DNA of 64,000 nt, from the NCBI RefSeq assembly GCF_000808015.1, contig NZ_JWHR01000112.1:62001-126000 (forward strand), given 5' to 3'. Both the position numbers and the translations under genes were made by a program. How positions within the stretch are numbered: position 1 is the stretch's first letter; each line of letters opens with the position of its first letter. The notes beneath the pieces are model-generated. The model was given only the letters and a program-made list of their open reading frames with translations, was not told the DNA's origin and did no database searches. This DNA is from Terrisporobacter othiniensis (GTDB taxonomy: Bacteria; Bacillota; Clostridia; Peptostreptococcales; Peptostreptococcaceae). This document shows positions 21,177 through 30,738 of the stretch, one piece after another.

Positions 21177-21203
21177 TATCTTTGCCCCTTTCTCTATATA
21201 AAT

Positions 21204-21884
21204 CTATATACAATATACAATTATTGTTCCTGCTAAAAAGCCAATTATACTATATATACTTTTTGATTTTGGCATTATTTCATCTAACACTACAAATAAC
21301 ATAGTTCCTGCTGCCAAAGATAAAAATACTCCTATTAAAGATTTAAATATCCCTGCAAAATATACACCTAAAAAACTACCTATTCCCATAGGTATTCCCG
21401 CAATAAATGTAAATAAAATTATTTTTTTAGCAGGTACTTTAGCACCAACCAAACTAAGAGCTGTTGCTAAACCTTCTGGTATGTTATGTAATGCAATTAC
21501 TATAGCAAGAGTAATTCCTAGTGTTTCTGCCGATATAAAAGATGAACCTATTGCCAGTCCCTCTGGCAAATTATGTAGTAGTATACTTATAAATATTAAG
21601 TATCCCGATTTCATGTCTCCAGCAAAATCTAATCTGCTTTTTATAAACATTGTTAGTAATACTCCCATAAAAGTAAATACTACTGTATAAATTATGCCGC
21701 TTGATTCCATTGCCTCTTTCATTAAGTCAAAAACTACTACAGCTAACATAATGCCCCCGGAAAATCCCATACAAAAATTAAGGTACTTGTCTACTTCTTT
21801 TCTAAATATTGAAGATAGTATTCCACCAATTCCTGTACCTAATACTCCAGCCATTAGTCCTATCAACGTGACTTTTAGTATCAT
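21204..21884 (-). CDS. ZIP family metal transporter
   Basis: Metal cation importer of 226 residues with about eight membrane helices, probably for zinc. The diagnostic helix IV and V motifs are HNLPEGLAIGSSF and ALHNIPEGLATALSL, whose His, Asn and Glu line the binuclear metal site. The gene stands between prfA and ywlC; a similarly placed gene occurs in related clostridia. No metal-responsive operator is evident. Confidence 0.9.
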   Translation of the reverse strand: MILKVTLIGLMAGVLGTGIGGILSSIFRKEVDKYLNFCMGFSGGIMLAVVVFDLMKEAMESSGIIYTVVFTFMGVLLTMFIKSRLDFAGDMKSGYLIFISILLHNLPEGLAIGSSFISAETLGITLAIVIALHNIPEGLATALSLVGAKVPAKKIILFTFIAGIPMGIGSFLGVYFAGIFKSLIGVFLSLAAGTMLFVVLDEIMPKSKSIYSIIGFLAGTIIVYCI

Positions 21885-21957
21885 TTATCCAATTCACCCC
21901 ATATTTATATTTTAATATATCATTATATTATATTAAATTATATTTAAGTACCTATAG

Positions 21958-21985
21958 AAAAAATCCCTAAAAATTTAGGGATTTT
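21958..21985 (-). terminator. Terminator after prfA
   Basis: AAAATCCCTAAA / TTTAGGGATTTT hairpin just beyond (and touching) the prfA stop, with T-run on the minus strand. Confidence 0.8.
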
Positions 21986-23048
21986 ATATTGCTGTCATCT
22001 TTTTAGTTTGATCTTCTGTGATTAATGCATCTATCATTTCGTCTATATCACCATCTAAGAATTGATCTAATTTATAAAGAGTTAAGTTTATTCTATGATC
22101 ACTTACTCTACCTTGTGGATAGTTATAAGTTCTTATTCTCTCAGATCTATCCCCAGTACCAACCTGACTTCTTCTTTCTGCAGCAACTTCATCATGTTGT
22201 TCAGATAAAGCTTTGTCATAAAGTCTAGCTTTTAATACTTTTAAAGCTTTTTCTTTATTCTTTAACTGAGATTTTTCATCTTGACAAGATACAACCTCAC
22301 CTGTAGGTAAATGAGTTATTCTTACAGCTGAGTCAGTTGTGTTGACACACTGTCCACCATTTCCTGATGCACGGAATACGTCTATTCTTAAATCATTTGG
22401 ATTTATTTCTACTTCTACATCTTCTACTTCTGGTAAAACTGCAACTGTAGCAGTTGAAGTATGAATTCTTCCCCCAGATTCAGTAGCTGGTATTCTTTGA
22501 ACTCTATGAACTCCTGACTCGTATTTAAGTCTTGAGTAAGCACCCTTACCTTTTATTAGGAAAGATACTTCTTTGTATCCTCCAACTCCAGTATCACTAG
22601 CACTTAAAAGTTCAATTTTCCATCTTCTTCTTTCAGCGTATCTAGAATACATTCTGAACAAGTTTCCTGCAAATAGAGCTGCTTCATCTCCACCTGCTCC
22701 ACCTCTTATTTCAACTATAACGTTCTTTTCATCGTTAGGGTCTTTTGGTAATAAAAGAATTTTTAATTCTGCTTCTAATGGTTCAACCTGACATTCTAAT
22801 TCAGCTATTTCCATTTTAGCTAATTCTCTTAGGTCCTCATCAGATTCTTCTTCTAATATAGCTTTAGACTCGCTAAGGTTGTTTAATACATTTCTATATT
22901 CTCTGTATTTAAAAACGATAGGCTCTAAATCTGCATGTTCTTTCATATACTTTTGCCAAACTTTTTGGTCATTTATTATTTCCATATCACTGATTTTTTC
23001 AGTTAAATCTATATATTTATCTTCTAAAACCTGTAGTTTGTTTAACAT
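21984..23048 (-). CDS. prfA: Peptide chain release factor 1
   Basis: Ends translation at UAA and UAG. The protein has 354 residues from the ATG at 23048; I prefer this to the GTG at 23057, which is within the AGAGGTGA ribosome binding site. The codon-recognition tripeptide PAT is at 187-189 and the peptidyl-tRNA hydrolysis motif GGQ at 231-233, whose Gln is the target of the PrmC methyltransferase encoded just upstream. Confidence 0.96.
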   Translation of the reverse strand: MLNKLQVLEDKYIDLTEKISDMEIINDQKVWQKYMKEHADLEPIVFKYREYRNVLNNLSESKAILEEESDEDLRELAKMEIAELECQVEPLEAELKILLLPKDPNDEKNVIVEIRGGAGGDEAALFAGNLFRMYSRYAERRRWKIELLSASDTGVGGYKEVSFLIKGKGAYSRLKYESGVHRVQRIPATESGGRIHTSTATVAVLPEVEDVEVEINPNDLRIDVFRASGNGGQCVNTTDSAVRITHLPTGEVVSCQDEKSQLKNKEKALKVLKARLYDKALSEQHDEVAAERRSQVGTGDRSERIRTYNYPQGRVSDHRINLTLYKLDQFLDGDIDEMIDALITEDQTKKMTAI

Positions 23049-23092
23049 ACCGTTCACCTCTTTTTTCGTACAATTTCAAGCAATTCATTATA

Positions 23093-23938
23093 TCATAAAA
23101 CACTACCTATAACAACTCTGTCAATTTGTTGTAGGTCTTTTCTAGTATATATATTAGTATATCCATCCTTCTCCATTAACTTACTAACATCTTCACTTTG
23201 GTCATGGCCTACTTCATATGCTAAAATTCCACCTTTATTAAGATAGTTTTTGCCTTGTGTTGTTATTGCTCTATAAAAATCCAAACCATCAATTCCACCT
23301 TCTAATGCATTATATGGCTCAAAATCCTTAACCTGCTTGTCTAAAGTTTCAATAACTTCTTTTTTTATATAAGGTGGATTAGATACTATTATATCAAATT
23401 TCATATCTTTATCTATATTTGTAAATAAGTCTGATTTAATAAAAGTTATTCTATCATCTACATCATTACTTTGGGCATTCTTTTCGCCAATTTCCAAAGC
23501 AATGTCTGATATATCTACAGAAGTAATCTTAGCATTTACTAAATATTTTGCCAAACTTACAGTAATAGCACCAGAACCTGTACCTATATCAAGTATATTT
23601 ATAGGCCCTTTATCTTTACATAATTCAATAACTTCTTCTACTAATACTTCAGTGTCAGGCCTTGGTATTAAAACACCTTCCTTAACATAAAAATCTAATC
23701 CCATAAATTCACGATTTTCCACGATATAAGCAATAGGCCTATTACTCAGTCTTTCTTCTATAAACTTATTAAATAATTTTTCTTCATCATCGCTTAGAGA
23801 TTTGTCTAAGTTTAAAAGTATATATAATCTATCTACATCAAGAACTTTTTGTAGTAATGTTTCCACATCAAGTCTAGGCGTAGGACTTATTTCTTCAAGT
23901 TCTTTCGAATATCTTATAATTATTTCCTTAATAGTCAT
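23093..23938 (-). CDS. prmC: Release factor glutamine methyltransferase
   Basis: Methylates the Gln of the GGQ motif of release factors. The protein has 281 residues: N-terminal helical substrate-recognition part, then a SAM-dependent Rossmann domain with ILDIGTGSGAITVSLAK and the catalytic NPPY motif at 187-190. It lies immediately upstream of its substrate gene prfA and downstream of yqhQ, forming the common operon. Confidence 0.95.
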   Translation of the reverse strand: MTIKEIIIRYSKELEEISPTPRLDVETLLQKVLDVDRLYILLNLDKSLSDDEEKLFNKFIEERLSNRPIAYIVENREFMGLDFYVKEGVLIPRPDTEVLVEEVIELCKDKGPINILDIGTGSGAITVSLAKYLVNAKITSVDISDIALEIGEKNAQSNDVDDRITFIKSDLFTNIDKDMKFDIIVSNPPYIKKEVIETLDKQVKDFEPYNALEGGIDGLDFYRAITTQGKNYLNKGGILAYEVGHDQSEDVSKLMEKDGYTNIYTRKDLQQIDRVVIGSVL

Positions 23939-23958
23939 AAGCTTCTCCCTTATTTCTC

Positions 23959-24855
23959 TTAAATTACAGCCTTTAATGCTTTTATTGCCACCTCTAATTG
24001 TTCATCATTTGGTTCTTTTGTAGTAATATTTTGAAGCATCATTCCTGGATATGCAACAATTTTACTTAATATATTATTATATTTCCCAAGAAATTTTATT
24101 ATTTCATAAGATATGCCAGCAACTATAGGTATACACAATATTCTCATTGCTATTCTAGCTAAAATATTTGGCCATCCAAAGAAAGAAAATAATATAATTG
24201 ATGTAAACATTACTATGAATAAGAAATTTGTACCACATCTAGGATGCAGTGTTGTAAATTTCCTTGCATTTTCTACTGTTAATTCTAAGTCATTTTCATA
24301 ACAATAAATAACCTTGTGTTCTGCTCCATGATACATAAATGTTCTTTTTATATCTTCATTTCTCGATATTAACAACATATATGATATTAGTATACCTATT
24401 CTAATTAAACCTTCAATTAAGTTAAGTATTATGTTGTTGTGTATAAATGATGAAAATAATCCTCCTATTGATGTTGGAATTAATACAAATAACCCAACAG
24501 AAAGAATCATTGCTAAAATAAGAGATACTGCCATAATTGCATCATTTGCTTTATCTTTAAATATTCTTTTTAAAAACTTATCTATTACATCTTCTTCCTC
24601 TTCATCTTCTTCTAAAAAAAATTCTGATGAATAGTTTAAGCTTTTCATACCTTCTATCATCGTTTCAAATAAAACAAACGAACCTCTTAAGAAAGGTATT
24701 TTATCAATTTTTTTATCTTTTATCCAACTTCTTATTCTCTCTTTTTTTAATTCTATTTCTCCATTACTTTTTCTAACAGCAATAGCTCTGTAATTTTTAG
24801 ACTGCATCATAACGCCTTCAATTACAGCTTGCCCTCCAACACTTTGCTTTTTCAT
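23959..24855 (-). CDS. yqhQ: DUF1385 membrane protein (YqhQ family)
   Basis: Conserved Firmicute membrane protein of unknown biochemical role, 298 residues. N-terminal GGQAVIEGVMMQS and central YHGAEHKVIYCYEN ... FTTLHPRCGTNFLFIV are the family hallmarks, with about four membrane helices. The acidic patch FFLEEDEEEEDVID is on a loop. I place the start at ATG 24855 because GAGGAG is 7 bases away; ATGs at 24870 and 24861 overlap that site. Always found with prfA-prmC in clostridia. Confidence 0.88.
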   Translation of the reverse strand: MKKQSVGGQAVIEGVMMQSKNYRAIAVRKSNGEIELKKERIRSWIKDKKIDKIPFLRGSFVLFETMIEGMKSLNYSSEFFLEEDEEEEDVIDKFLKRIFKDKANDAIMAVSLILAMILSVGLFVLIPTSIGGLFSSFIHNNIILNLIEGLIRIGILISYMLLISRNEDIKRTFMYHGAEHKVIYCYENDLELTVENARKFTTLHPRCGTNFLFIVMFTSIILFSFFGWPNILARIAMRILCIPIVAGISYEIIKFLGKYNNILSKIVAYPGMMLQNITTKEPNDEQLEVAIKALKAVI

Positions 24856-24907
24856 GGCCATACTCCTCATAATAATTTTTCAATCACTAAAACTATTATA
24901 ATATAAA

Positions 24908-24946
24908 AATTCCCCTTAGAGTATTATATTATACTTTTAAGGGGTT
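24908..24946 (-). terminator. Terminator after tdk
   Basis: CCCCTTA..AGTAT / ATACT..TAAGGGG-type stem with AATTTTTATATT following on the minus strand. Confidence 0.75.
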
Positions 24947-24952
24947 AATAAT

Positions 24953-25525
24953 TTATTTTACCACATGACACTTTCTACATCTAGCTTCATAGCTTTCTAC
25001 AGCTCCTACCTGAATAATAGGATCATCATATCTTGCTGGTTTTCCATCTATTAATCTTTGTGATCTTGTTGCTGGTTGACCACACACAGAACAAATAGCT
25101 TGAATCTTATCTACAAATTCAGCGACTGCTAAAAGTTTTGGTGTAGGTCCAAATGGTTCTCCTTTAAAATCCATATCTAAGCCTGCTGCTATGACTCTTA
25201 CTCCCTTGTTAGCTAAGTCAATAGCTATATCCACTACTTCTTCATCAAAAAATTGCACCTCATCTATTCCCACAACTTGAACATCTTCATCTATTAAATT
25301 ATAAATATCAGATGCTTTTTCTATTGGAATAGCTTCTATACTGTCCCCACTATGAGATACAACGTCTTTCTTACTATATCTATCATCTATATGAGGTTTA
25401 AATACAACAATATTTTGTTTTGCAATTTTAGCTCTTTTTAATCTTCTTATTAATTCTTCGCTCTTTCCACTATACATAGGTCCAACTACTACTTCAATAT
25501 AACCATGGTTTACTGGTCTATACAT
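24953..25525 (-). CDS. tdk: Thymidine kinase
   Basis: Phosphorylates thymidine with ATP for salvage. The type II (TK1-like) enzyme has 190 residues: P-loop GPMYSGKS (15-22), Walker [11 protein letters not shown] with the catalytic Glu region, and a zinc-binding lasso domain with [14 protein letters not shown] and CRKCH. AGGAGG precedes the ATG. It sits as a single gene between rpmE and the yqhQ-prmC-prfA operon, as in many clostridia. Confidence 0.95.
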   Translation of the reverse strand: MYRPVNHGYIEVVVGPMYSGKSEELIRRLKRAKIAKQNIVVFKPHIDDRYSKKDVVSHSGDSIEAIPIEKASDIYNLIDEDVQVVGIDEVQFFDEEVVDIAIDLANKGVRVIAAGLDMDFKGEPFGPTPKLLAVAEFVDKIQAICSVCGQPATRSQRLIDGKPARYDDPIIQVGAVESYEARCRKCHVVK

Positions 25526-25604
25526 ATTTTCGAACCTCCTAAGTCTTTATCTAATGTTATTACTGATAATATTCTAAAATTATGTATTTTTTAGTAATTA
25601 GGGA

Positions 25605-25633
25605 AATAAAATAGGAGTTGGATAACCAACCCC
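25605..25633 (-). terminator. Terminator after rpmE
   Basis: GGGGTTGG / CCAACTCC with TTAT loop, followed by TATTTTATTT on the minus strand. Confidence 0.8.
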
Positions 25634-25647
25634 TCTTTTTACAATAA

Positions 25648-25848
25648 TTAATCCATTTTGAATCTTTGTTTGAATTTGTCTATTCTTCCACCTTTTTCTA
25701 TGTTCTTTTGTTTTCCAGTATAGAAAGGATGGCATTCTGAACATACTTCAACTCTTATTTCGTCCTTAGTTGAACCAGCCATGAAAGTATTTCCACAAGC
25801 ACAGTGTACTTCAACTGCATTGTATTTTGGTTGTATATCTTTTTGCAT
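25648..25848 (-). CDS. rpmE: 50S ribosomal protein L31, zinc-binding type
   Basis: Large-subunit ribosomal protein, 66 residues. It has the zinc-ribbon cysteines Cys16, Cys18, Cys36 and Cys39 (HCACGN and [13 protein letters not shown]), so it is the zinc-containing form and not the zinc-free paralogue induced by zinc starvation. Located between rho and tdk, its normal place in Firmicutes. Confidence 0.97.
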   Translation of the reverse strand: MQKDIQPKYNAVEVHCACGNTFMAGSTKDEIRVEVCSECHPFYTGKQKNIEKGGRIDKFKQRFKMD

Positions 25849-25994
25849 TCTTAGTCACCTCTTTTTCAATTATATTCTAAATTAATTATATTAATTTTAA
25901 GTTTTCATCTTCAACTACATCATTATATCACATGTTTTTTAGTGATACAAGGATTTTTGTATTTCTTCATTATATGATTTTAGGTTTATTAATT

Positions 25995-27578
25995 TTACTT
26001 AATGCTTCTTATGAATTCTTCATTATTTTTTGTTTTCTTTAAAGCTTCGATTAAATTATCTGTAACTTCTAATATAGAATTGTTGCTCATTTCTTTTCTC
26101 AATTTCCATAAAGCTGTTTTTTCTTCTTCTGAAAGTAATAAGTCTTCTCTTCTTGTTCCTGATTTATAAATATCTACAGCAGGGAATATTCTCTTCTCAG
26201 CAAGCTTTCTATCTAAATGTAATTCCATATTACCAGTTCCTTTAAACTCTTCAAAGATTACATCGTCCATTCTAGACCCCGTCTCTACTAATGCAGTTGC
26301 AAGTATTGTCAACGAACCACCTTGTCTAATATTTCTAGCTGCACCAAAGAATTTTTTAGGTCCATGTAATGCTCCTGGATCAAGACCTCCAGATAGTGTT
26401 CTTCCTGTTGGAGATATTGTTAAGTTATAAGCTCTTGCTAGTCTTGTTATACTGTCAAGAAGTATTACAACATCTTTACCATGTTCAACAAGTCTTTGTG
26501 CTCTATTTAGTACCATTTCTGCTACTTTAACATGGTGACTTGATACTTGATCAAATGTCGAGTAGATAACATCTCCATTAATAGACTCTCTCATATCAGT
26601 AACTTCTTCTGGTCTTTCATCAATTAATAAAACTATTAGCTCTACATTAGGATGGTTTTTTGCAATACTATTAGCTACACTTTTAAGAAGTATAGTTTTA
26701 CCTGCTTTAGGTGGTGCGACAATAAGACCCCTTTGTCCCTTTCCTATTGGTGAAATTAAATCTATTAATCTAGTTGATATTTCATGTTGACTTTTTTCTA
26801 ATGTCAGTCTTTCTTCTGGATATATTGGCGTTAAGTTAACAAAAGATTTTCTATTTATACAAGTTTCTGGTTTTTCGTCATTAACTTTTTGTACAAATAA
26901 TAATGCTCTGAACTTTTCTCCTGTTTTTGGATGTCTTGTTATGCCTCTAACTTTATCTCCTGTTTGAAGATTGAATCTTCTTATTTGAGATGGAGATACA
27001 TATACATCTTCATCTGTCGATTGATAGTTAGAACCTCTTAAGAAACCAAATCCATCAGGAAGTATTTCTAAAACTCCAACTACTTCATCATCTTTAGAAG
27101 TGTTAAACTCATTAATTATTTTAGATTCTTCAACAACTTTTGGTACATAATTACTTTTATTATTTCTCTGATTTCTATTTTCCATACCTGAAGTTTTATT
27201 ATTATTATTGAAATTACGAGAATTGTTTTGATTTTCTCTACTATGAGTTTTTACATAAGGTCTATTATCTGATTTATCTACAGTTTTAATATTTTCCGTA
27301 TCGCTATTTCTATTAAACTGTTTATTTCTGTCCCCGTTATTATCTATGTTTTCTCTTCCCTGTTTTTGTACTTTAGCCTCTATATTTTCTTTATTATTAT
27401 GTAACATACTTTTGTCTTCTTCATTTGTATTATCTTTAGGACTGCTGTTGATTAACTCAACTAACTCATTTTTCTTATACTTAGTAACTGATTTTATATC
27501 TAATTCCTTAGCTATCTGTCTAAGTTCCGCCAAGGTCTTTTTACTCAATTCTTCCATTGTTATATTTTCCAAATTCAA
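25995..27578 (-). CDS. rho: Transcription termination factor Rho with Asn-rich insertion
   Basis: RNA-dependent hexameric ATPase of 527 residues. N-terminal helical part (2-45), then an insertion at about 50-146 that is strongly Asn-rich (26 Asn by my count, with NFNNNN and NRNQRNN), then the cold-shock RNA-binding domain (GFGFLRG, 177-183), and the motor with Walker A APPKAGKT (288-295) and LIDERPEEV. The start is TTG with GAGGAGG. The insertion recalls the prion-forming region of C. botulinum Rho. Confidence 0.96.
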   Translation of the reverse strand: MNLENITMEELSKKTLAELRQIAKELDIKSVTKYKKNELVELINSSPKDNTNEEDKSMLHNNKENIEAKVQKQGRENIDNNGDRNKQFNRNSDTENIKTVDKSDNRPYVKTHSRENQNNSRNFNNNNKTSGMENRNQRNNKSNYVPKVVEESKIINEFNTSKDDEVVGVLEILPDGFGFLRGSNYQSTDEDVYVSPSQIRRFNLQTGDKVRGITRHPKTGEKFRALLFVQKVNDEKPETCINRKSFVNLTPIYPEERLTLEKSQHEISTRLIDLISPIGKGQRGLIVAPPKAGKTILLKSVANSIAKNHPNVELIVLLIDERPEEVTDMRESINGDVIYSTFDQVSSHHVKVAEMVLNRAQRLVEHGKDVVILLDSITRLARAYNLTISPTGRTLSGGLDPGALHGPKKFFGAARNIRQGGSLTILATALVETGSRMDDVIFEEFKGTGNMELHLDRKLAEKRIFPAVDIYKSGTRREDLLLSEEEKTALWKLRKEMSNNSILEVTDNLIEALKKTKNNEEFIRSIK

Positions 27579-27789
27579 ATGAACCTCCTCATATTTTATT
27601 TAAGGCTGTAATTAAGTTTTAGTTTTATAGGGAATATAGGGTGTGAAAAAGAAAAGTAATCATTTTTAAATATGAAATTTAATAAAATAATAATATCATT
27701 ATTAAATATCATGGTCAACACGTAAAACTCCTAGTTCTCATCTTTTTTATTATTTTTACTATTATTTGTAAATTTATTCATCAAAAATA

Positions 27790-27819
27790 AAGAAAGTGGA
27801 CAATCCGTCCACTTTTTAT
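27790..27819 (-). terminator. Terminator after glpX
   Basis: AAAGTGGAC / GTCCACTTT with loop AATCC, overlapping the end of glpX, flanked by A- and T-runs. Confidence 0.8.
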
Positions 27820-28820
27820 TATTCCATATTATATTTTTTCATTAAATCAATAAGAATCTCATTTTTATCTAAGTTGTGTATTGCGTCTACAAATCTTATT
27901 GTTCCTGTCTTTCCCCTCATTACAATAGATTCAGTTTTAGCTTTGTTATCTCCAACATTTATTACACCTTTTAATAAATTTCCCTCTGTAATTCCTGTTG
28001 CAGCAAAAAATAAATCCTCACCTTTAGCCAAGTCTTCTAAAGTTAATTTTTTTTCTATATCTTCATCAGATAATCCCATTTCATGACATCTATTTCTTTC
28101 TTGTTCACTCATAGGATAAATTTGTGCTTGCATATCTCCGCCCATGCACTTTATAGCCGCCGCTGTTATTACACCTTCTGGTCCTCCACCAATTCCCATA
28201 AGCATATCTACACCTGTTTCTTCAAAACAAGTTGCAATACCTGTAGCCACATCTCCATCGCCAAACATTCTTATCTGACAACCTAGTCTTCTAGCCGGTT
28301 CAATTATATAATTATGTCTTTCTCTATCTTGAGTCATTATTGTCATTTGTGTTGTTTTTTTACCTAACGCTTTTGCAACATTTAATATATTTTCTTCCAC
28401 ACTTTTATCTAAGTCTATACATCCTTTTGCTTTCGGTCCAACAACAATTTTTTTCATATATGTATCTGGTGCACGAAGTAGTGAACCTTTTTTACCAATA
28501 GCTATTACTGATATTGCGTTTGGAAGCCCTTTTGCTATTAATGTAGTTCCATCAAGTGGATCTACAGCTATATCAACCTCCATACAGTCCTCTGTTTGCA
28601 ATCCGACTTTTTCCCCAATATATAACATTGGAGCTTCATCTAATTCTCCTTCACCAATAACTACCTCTCCATTTATTTTTACAGATTCAAAAGCTCTTCT
28701 CATTGCTTCTACTGCAGCACCATCAGCTCCATCCTTATCTCCTCTTCCCATAAACTGAGAAGATACTAATGCAGCCGCTTCCGTTACTCTTACAAGCTCT
28801 AATGCTAAATTTCTATCCAT
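27819..28820 (-). CDS. glpX: Fructose-1,6-bisphosphatase, class II (GlpX)
   Basis: Hydrolyses fructose 1,6-bisphosphate in gluconeogenesis; 333 residues. Metal and phosphate sites are GEGELDEAPML (56-66) and DPLDGTT (87-93), followed by GDGDVATGIA and GIGGGPEGVITAAA. I use ATG 28820 since AAAGGAGATGGG is placed for it; the upstream extension to 28850 is unlike the family. It is upstream of rho but 240 bases away, with its own terminator. Confidence 0.94.
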   Translation of the reverse strand: MDRNLALELVRVTEAAALVSSQFMGRGDKDGADGAAVEAMRRAFESVKINGEVVIGEGELDEAPMLYIGEKVGLQTEDCMEVDIAVDPLDGTTLIAKGLPNAISVIAIGKKGSLLRAPDTYMKKIVVGPKAKGCIDLDKSVEENILNVAKALGKKTTQMTIMTQDRERHNYIIEPARRLGCQIRMFGDGDVATGIATCFEETGVDMLMGIGGGPEGVITAAAIKCMGGDMQAQIYPMSEQERNRCHEMGLSDEDIEKKLTLEDLAKGEDLFFAATGITEGNLLKGVINVGDNKAKTESIVMRGKTGTIRFVDAIHNLDKNEILIDLMKKYNME

Positions 28821-29073
28821 TAAATTCCCATCTCCTTTATTATATTCCATTTAAAATTATATATTATATACTTATTTTAGTAAATAGTGTAGTATATATT
28901 TGTTTTATATTTACCATTTCTAGCAATATGGTATACTATTTCTTTTTATTATATCACGCCATATAAGTTATATATTTCTTAATACTAAAAATTTACTTCA
29001 ATTAAGTAATCATATAAATCCTTCACCTCGAAAAGCTAACTTATTCAAGTCAATTAGATTGGATATAAAAAGA

Positions 29074-29119
29074 AAAAAGCATTCTAAAATATTTAAACTA
29101 ATATTTTAGAATGCTTTTT
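29074..29119. terminator. Long hairpin at the end of the MerR remnant
   Basis: 19-base arms AAAAAGCATTCTAAAATAT / ATATTTTAGAATGCTTTTT with an 8-base loop that holds the stop codon of the MerR remnant. A- and T-runs at the ends fit a bidirectional terminator. Confidence 0.75.
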
Positions 29120-29284
29120 ATAAAATAATATTTGTTGTAATAAATCTGCTTCTTTTTCTCCATATATACGATATCCTAATGAATTTATACGACTGGGCTT
29201 AAGTATGCCAATTTCATCATAGTATCTAAGTGTCCTAACGCTGACACCGGACAGTTATGCAAACTTCTTAGATGTATATTCCAT
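29093..29284 (-). pseudogene. MerR-family regulator, broken
   Basis: The DNA-binding part of a MerR regulator can be read: MEYTSKKFA, an in-frame TAA, then [20 protein letters not shown] and a wing with GYRIYGE. The stop replaces the usual Glu or Lys before the recognition helix. After about 63 codons the frame ends in a hairpin, so the dimerisation helix and effector domain are gone. The start has a strong AGGAGG site. A TTG-initiated restart would lack the first helix, so function is unlikely. Confidence 0.8.
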
Positions 29285-29305
29285 ATACACGCCTCCTACA
29301 ACTTT

Positions 29306-29336
29306 ATAATAAAGGGTTCCCTAACGTCGGAGTCAA
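29306..29336 (-). promoter_or_regulatory. MerR-type promoter with 19-base spacer
   Basis: TTGACT (29331-29336) and TATTAT (29306-29311) are separated by 19 bases, the long spacing typical of promoters twisted by MerR activators, with an imperfect dyad TCCGACGTTAGGGA between them. It stands in front of the broken merR gene. Confidence 0.65.
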
Positions 29337-29416
29337 TATCTTTTTTATATTTTTTAACTTATTTTATTATTTATCTACAACCTGCTAATATACTTTATAT
29401 TTATAATCTATTTCAT

Positions 29417-29474
29417 AAAAAATTCGCTTCGCTCATACCGCCAACGAGATGCCTTCGCTCCGCTTCAGACAACG
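29417..29474 (-). repeat. Dispersed repeat, copy 2
   Basis: Reverse-oriented partner of 1126-1183, about 86 percent identical over 57 bases (8 mismatches). It contains short internal repeats of GAAGCG/GCGAAG. It lies alone between the MerR promoter and a 37-aa gene. Confidence 0.8.
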
Positions 29475-29577
29475 ACCTTGCTAAAAATTAACTTTTTACA
29501 TTTCAATATTTGTTGATATTACTTAATTCCGCGAGTTTTACACAGATTTGAGAGCAATTATAATATCCTTGCATATA

Positions 29578-29609
29578 AAAAAAAGCTAGTCTTAAAAGAC
29601 TAGCTTTTC
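29578..29609 (-). terminator. Terminator of the 37-aa gene
   Basis: AAAAGCTAGTCTT / AAGACTAGCTTTT hairpin with T-run on the minus strand, 2 bases after the stop. Confidence 0.85.
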
Positions 29610-29610
29610 T

Positions 29611-29724
29611 CTATAAGGACCAAGCTAACATTCTTATTAGCGTTGATACACTTGTTAATATAAAAATTACAGCTATTCCTATTGCTATAATTTTAGTCAT
29701 TTTTTTCTGCATATTTTTAGCCAT
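29611..29724 (-). CDS. Small membrane protein (37 aa), DUF4044-like
   Basis: 37 residues: basic N terminus MAKNMQKKMTK, then one membrane helix (IIAIGIAVIFILTSVSTLI). GAGAGGTG precedes the ATG and a clean terminator follows, so it is very likely expressed. Size, KK.TK motif and topology recall the DUF4044 small proteins of Firmicutes, but the similarity is too short to be sure. It follows galU by 26 bases and may be in its transcript. Confidence 0.65.
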   Translation of the reverse strand: MAKNMQKKMTKIIAIGIAVIFILTSVSTLIRMLAWSL

Positions 29725-29750
29725 TTGAATCACCTCTCTAAGTTCTACTT

Positions 29751-30638
29751 CTATTTTTTATCAGCATCTTCAAGGCTAACTTTTTTAAGATATTTCATAA
29801 AATCATCTCTTAATTCATCTTTTTTAAGAGCAAAATCTACAGTGGCTTCTAAGAAGCCTAATTTGTCTCCTACATCGTATCTTCTTCCCTCAAAATTATA
29901 TGCATACATAGCCTCTTTTTTAGATAGTCTTTTTAAGGCATCAGTTAATTGAACTTCTCCACCTTTTCCTATAGGTAAATCTTCTAGTATATCAAATATT
30001 TCAGGTGTAATTATATATCTTCCTAAAATCGCAATATTAGAAGGCGCTTTATCTATATCAGGCTTTTCAACTAGATCCTTAACTTTGTAAACTCTATCTT
30101 CTATATGTTTAGCATCTACTATACCATACTTATTTACATTTTCACTTTCAACTGTTTGAACCCCAAGAATAGTAGTTCTATATTCTTCGTAAGCATCCAT
30201 AAGTTGTCTTAAACATGGAACATCATTATCTACTATATCATCTCCAAGCATAACTGCAAAAGGTTCATCGCCTATGAAACTCCTTGCACAGTGTATAGCA
30301 TCTCCAAGTCCCTTAGGTTCCTTTTGTCTTATATAATAGATATTTACCATCTTAGATATATCTCTAACTATTTCTAGTAATTCCGTCTTCCCTTTTTGTT
30401 CAAGTTCTAATTCTAACTCTACTGATTTATCAAAATGATCTTCAATAGATTTTTTATTTTTACCAGTTATTATTAATATTTCCTCTATTCCAGAAGCCAC
30501 TGCTTCTTCAATTATATATTGCAAGGTTGGTTTATCAACAATAGGTAACATTTCTTTTGGTTGAGCCTTTGTTGCTGGTAGAAATCTTGTCCCAAGACCA
30601 GCAGCAGGTATAACCGCTTTTCTTATTTTCCTTTGCAT
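29751..30638 (-). CDS. galU: UTP-glucose-1-phosphate uridylyltransferase
   Basis: Makes UDP-glucose for wall polymers and glycolipids; 295 residues. The nucleotide-binding signature AGLGTRFLPATKAQPKEM is at 13-30, followed by IVDKPTLQYI, the GDDIVD metal site and YDVGDKLGFLEA. Start ATG 30638 after GGGAATAGC. It may be co-transcribed with the following 37-aa membrane protein. Confidence 0.94.
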   Translation of the reverse strand: MQRKIRKAVIPAAGLGTRFLPATKAQPKEMLPIVDKPTLQYIIEEAVASGIEEILIITGKNKKSIEDHFDKSVELELELEQKGKTELLEIVRDISKMVNIYYIRQKEPKGLGDAIHCARSFIGDEPFAVMLGDDIVDNDVPCLRQLMDAYEEYRTTILGVQTVESENVNKYGIVDAKHIEDRVYKVKDLVEKPDIDKAPSNIAILGRYIITPEIFDILEDLPIGKGGEVQLTDALKRLSKKEAMYAYNFEGRRYDVGDKLGFLEATVDFALKKDELRDDFMKYLKKVSLEDADKK

Positions 30639-30738
30639 AATGCTATTCCCTCCAATAATCTTAAATATAATACGTTATATTAATACTTATTTTATCATCA
30701 TACTTATAGTTTTGTCATGTTTATTATTGTCTAATCAA

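Larger units (their letters stand above)
28851..29610. other. Decayed intergenic stretch
   Basis: About 760 bases with no intact gene of normal size. It contains a large hairpin (29074-29119), a broken MerR regulator with its promoter (29093-29336), and a dispersed-repeat copy (29417-29474). The rest (28851-29070, 29475-29577) is AT-rich with nothing recognisable. Confidence 0.7.

Noticed and set aside
20551..21201. Plus-strand open frame of 216 codons opposite ywlC
   Set aside because: The opposite strand encodes an intact, well-conserved Sua5-type enzyme; the long antisense frame follows from its codon use.
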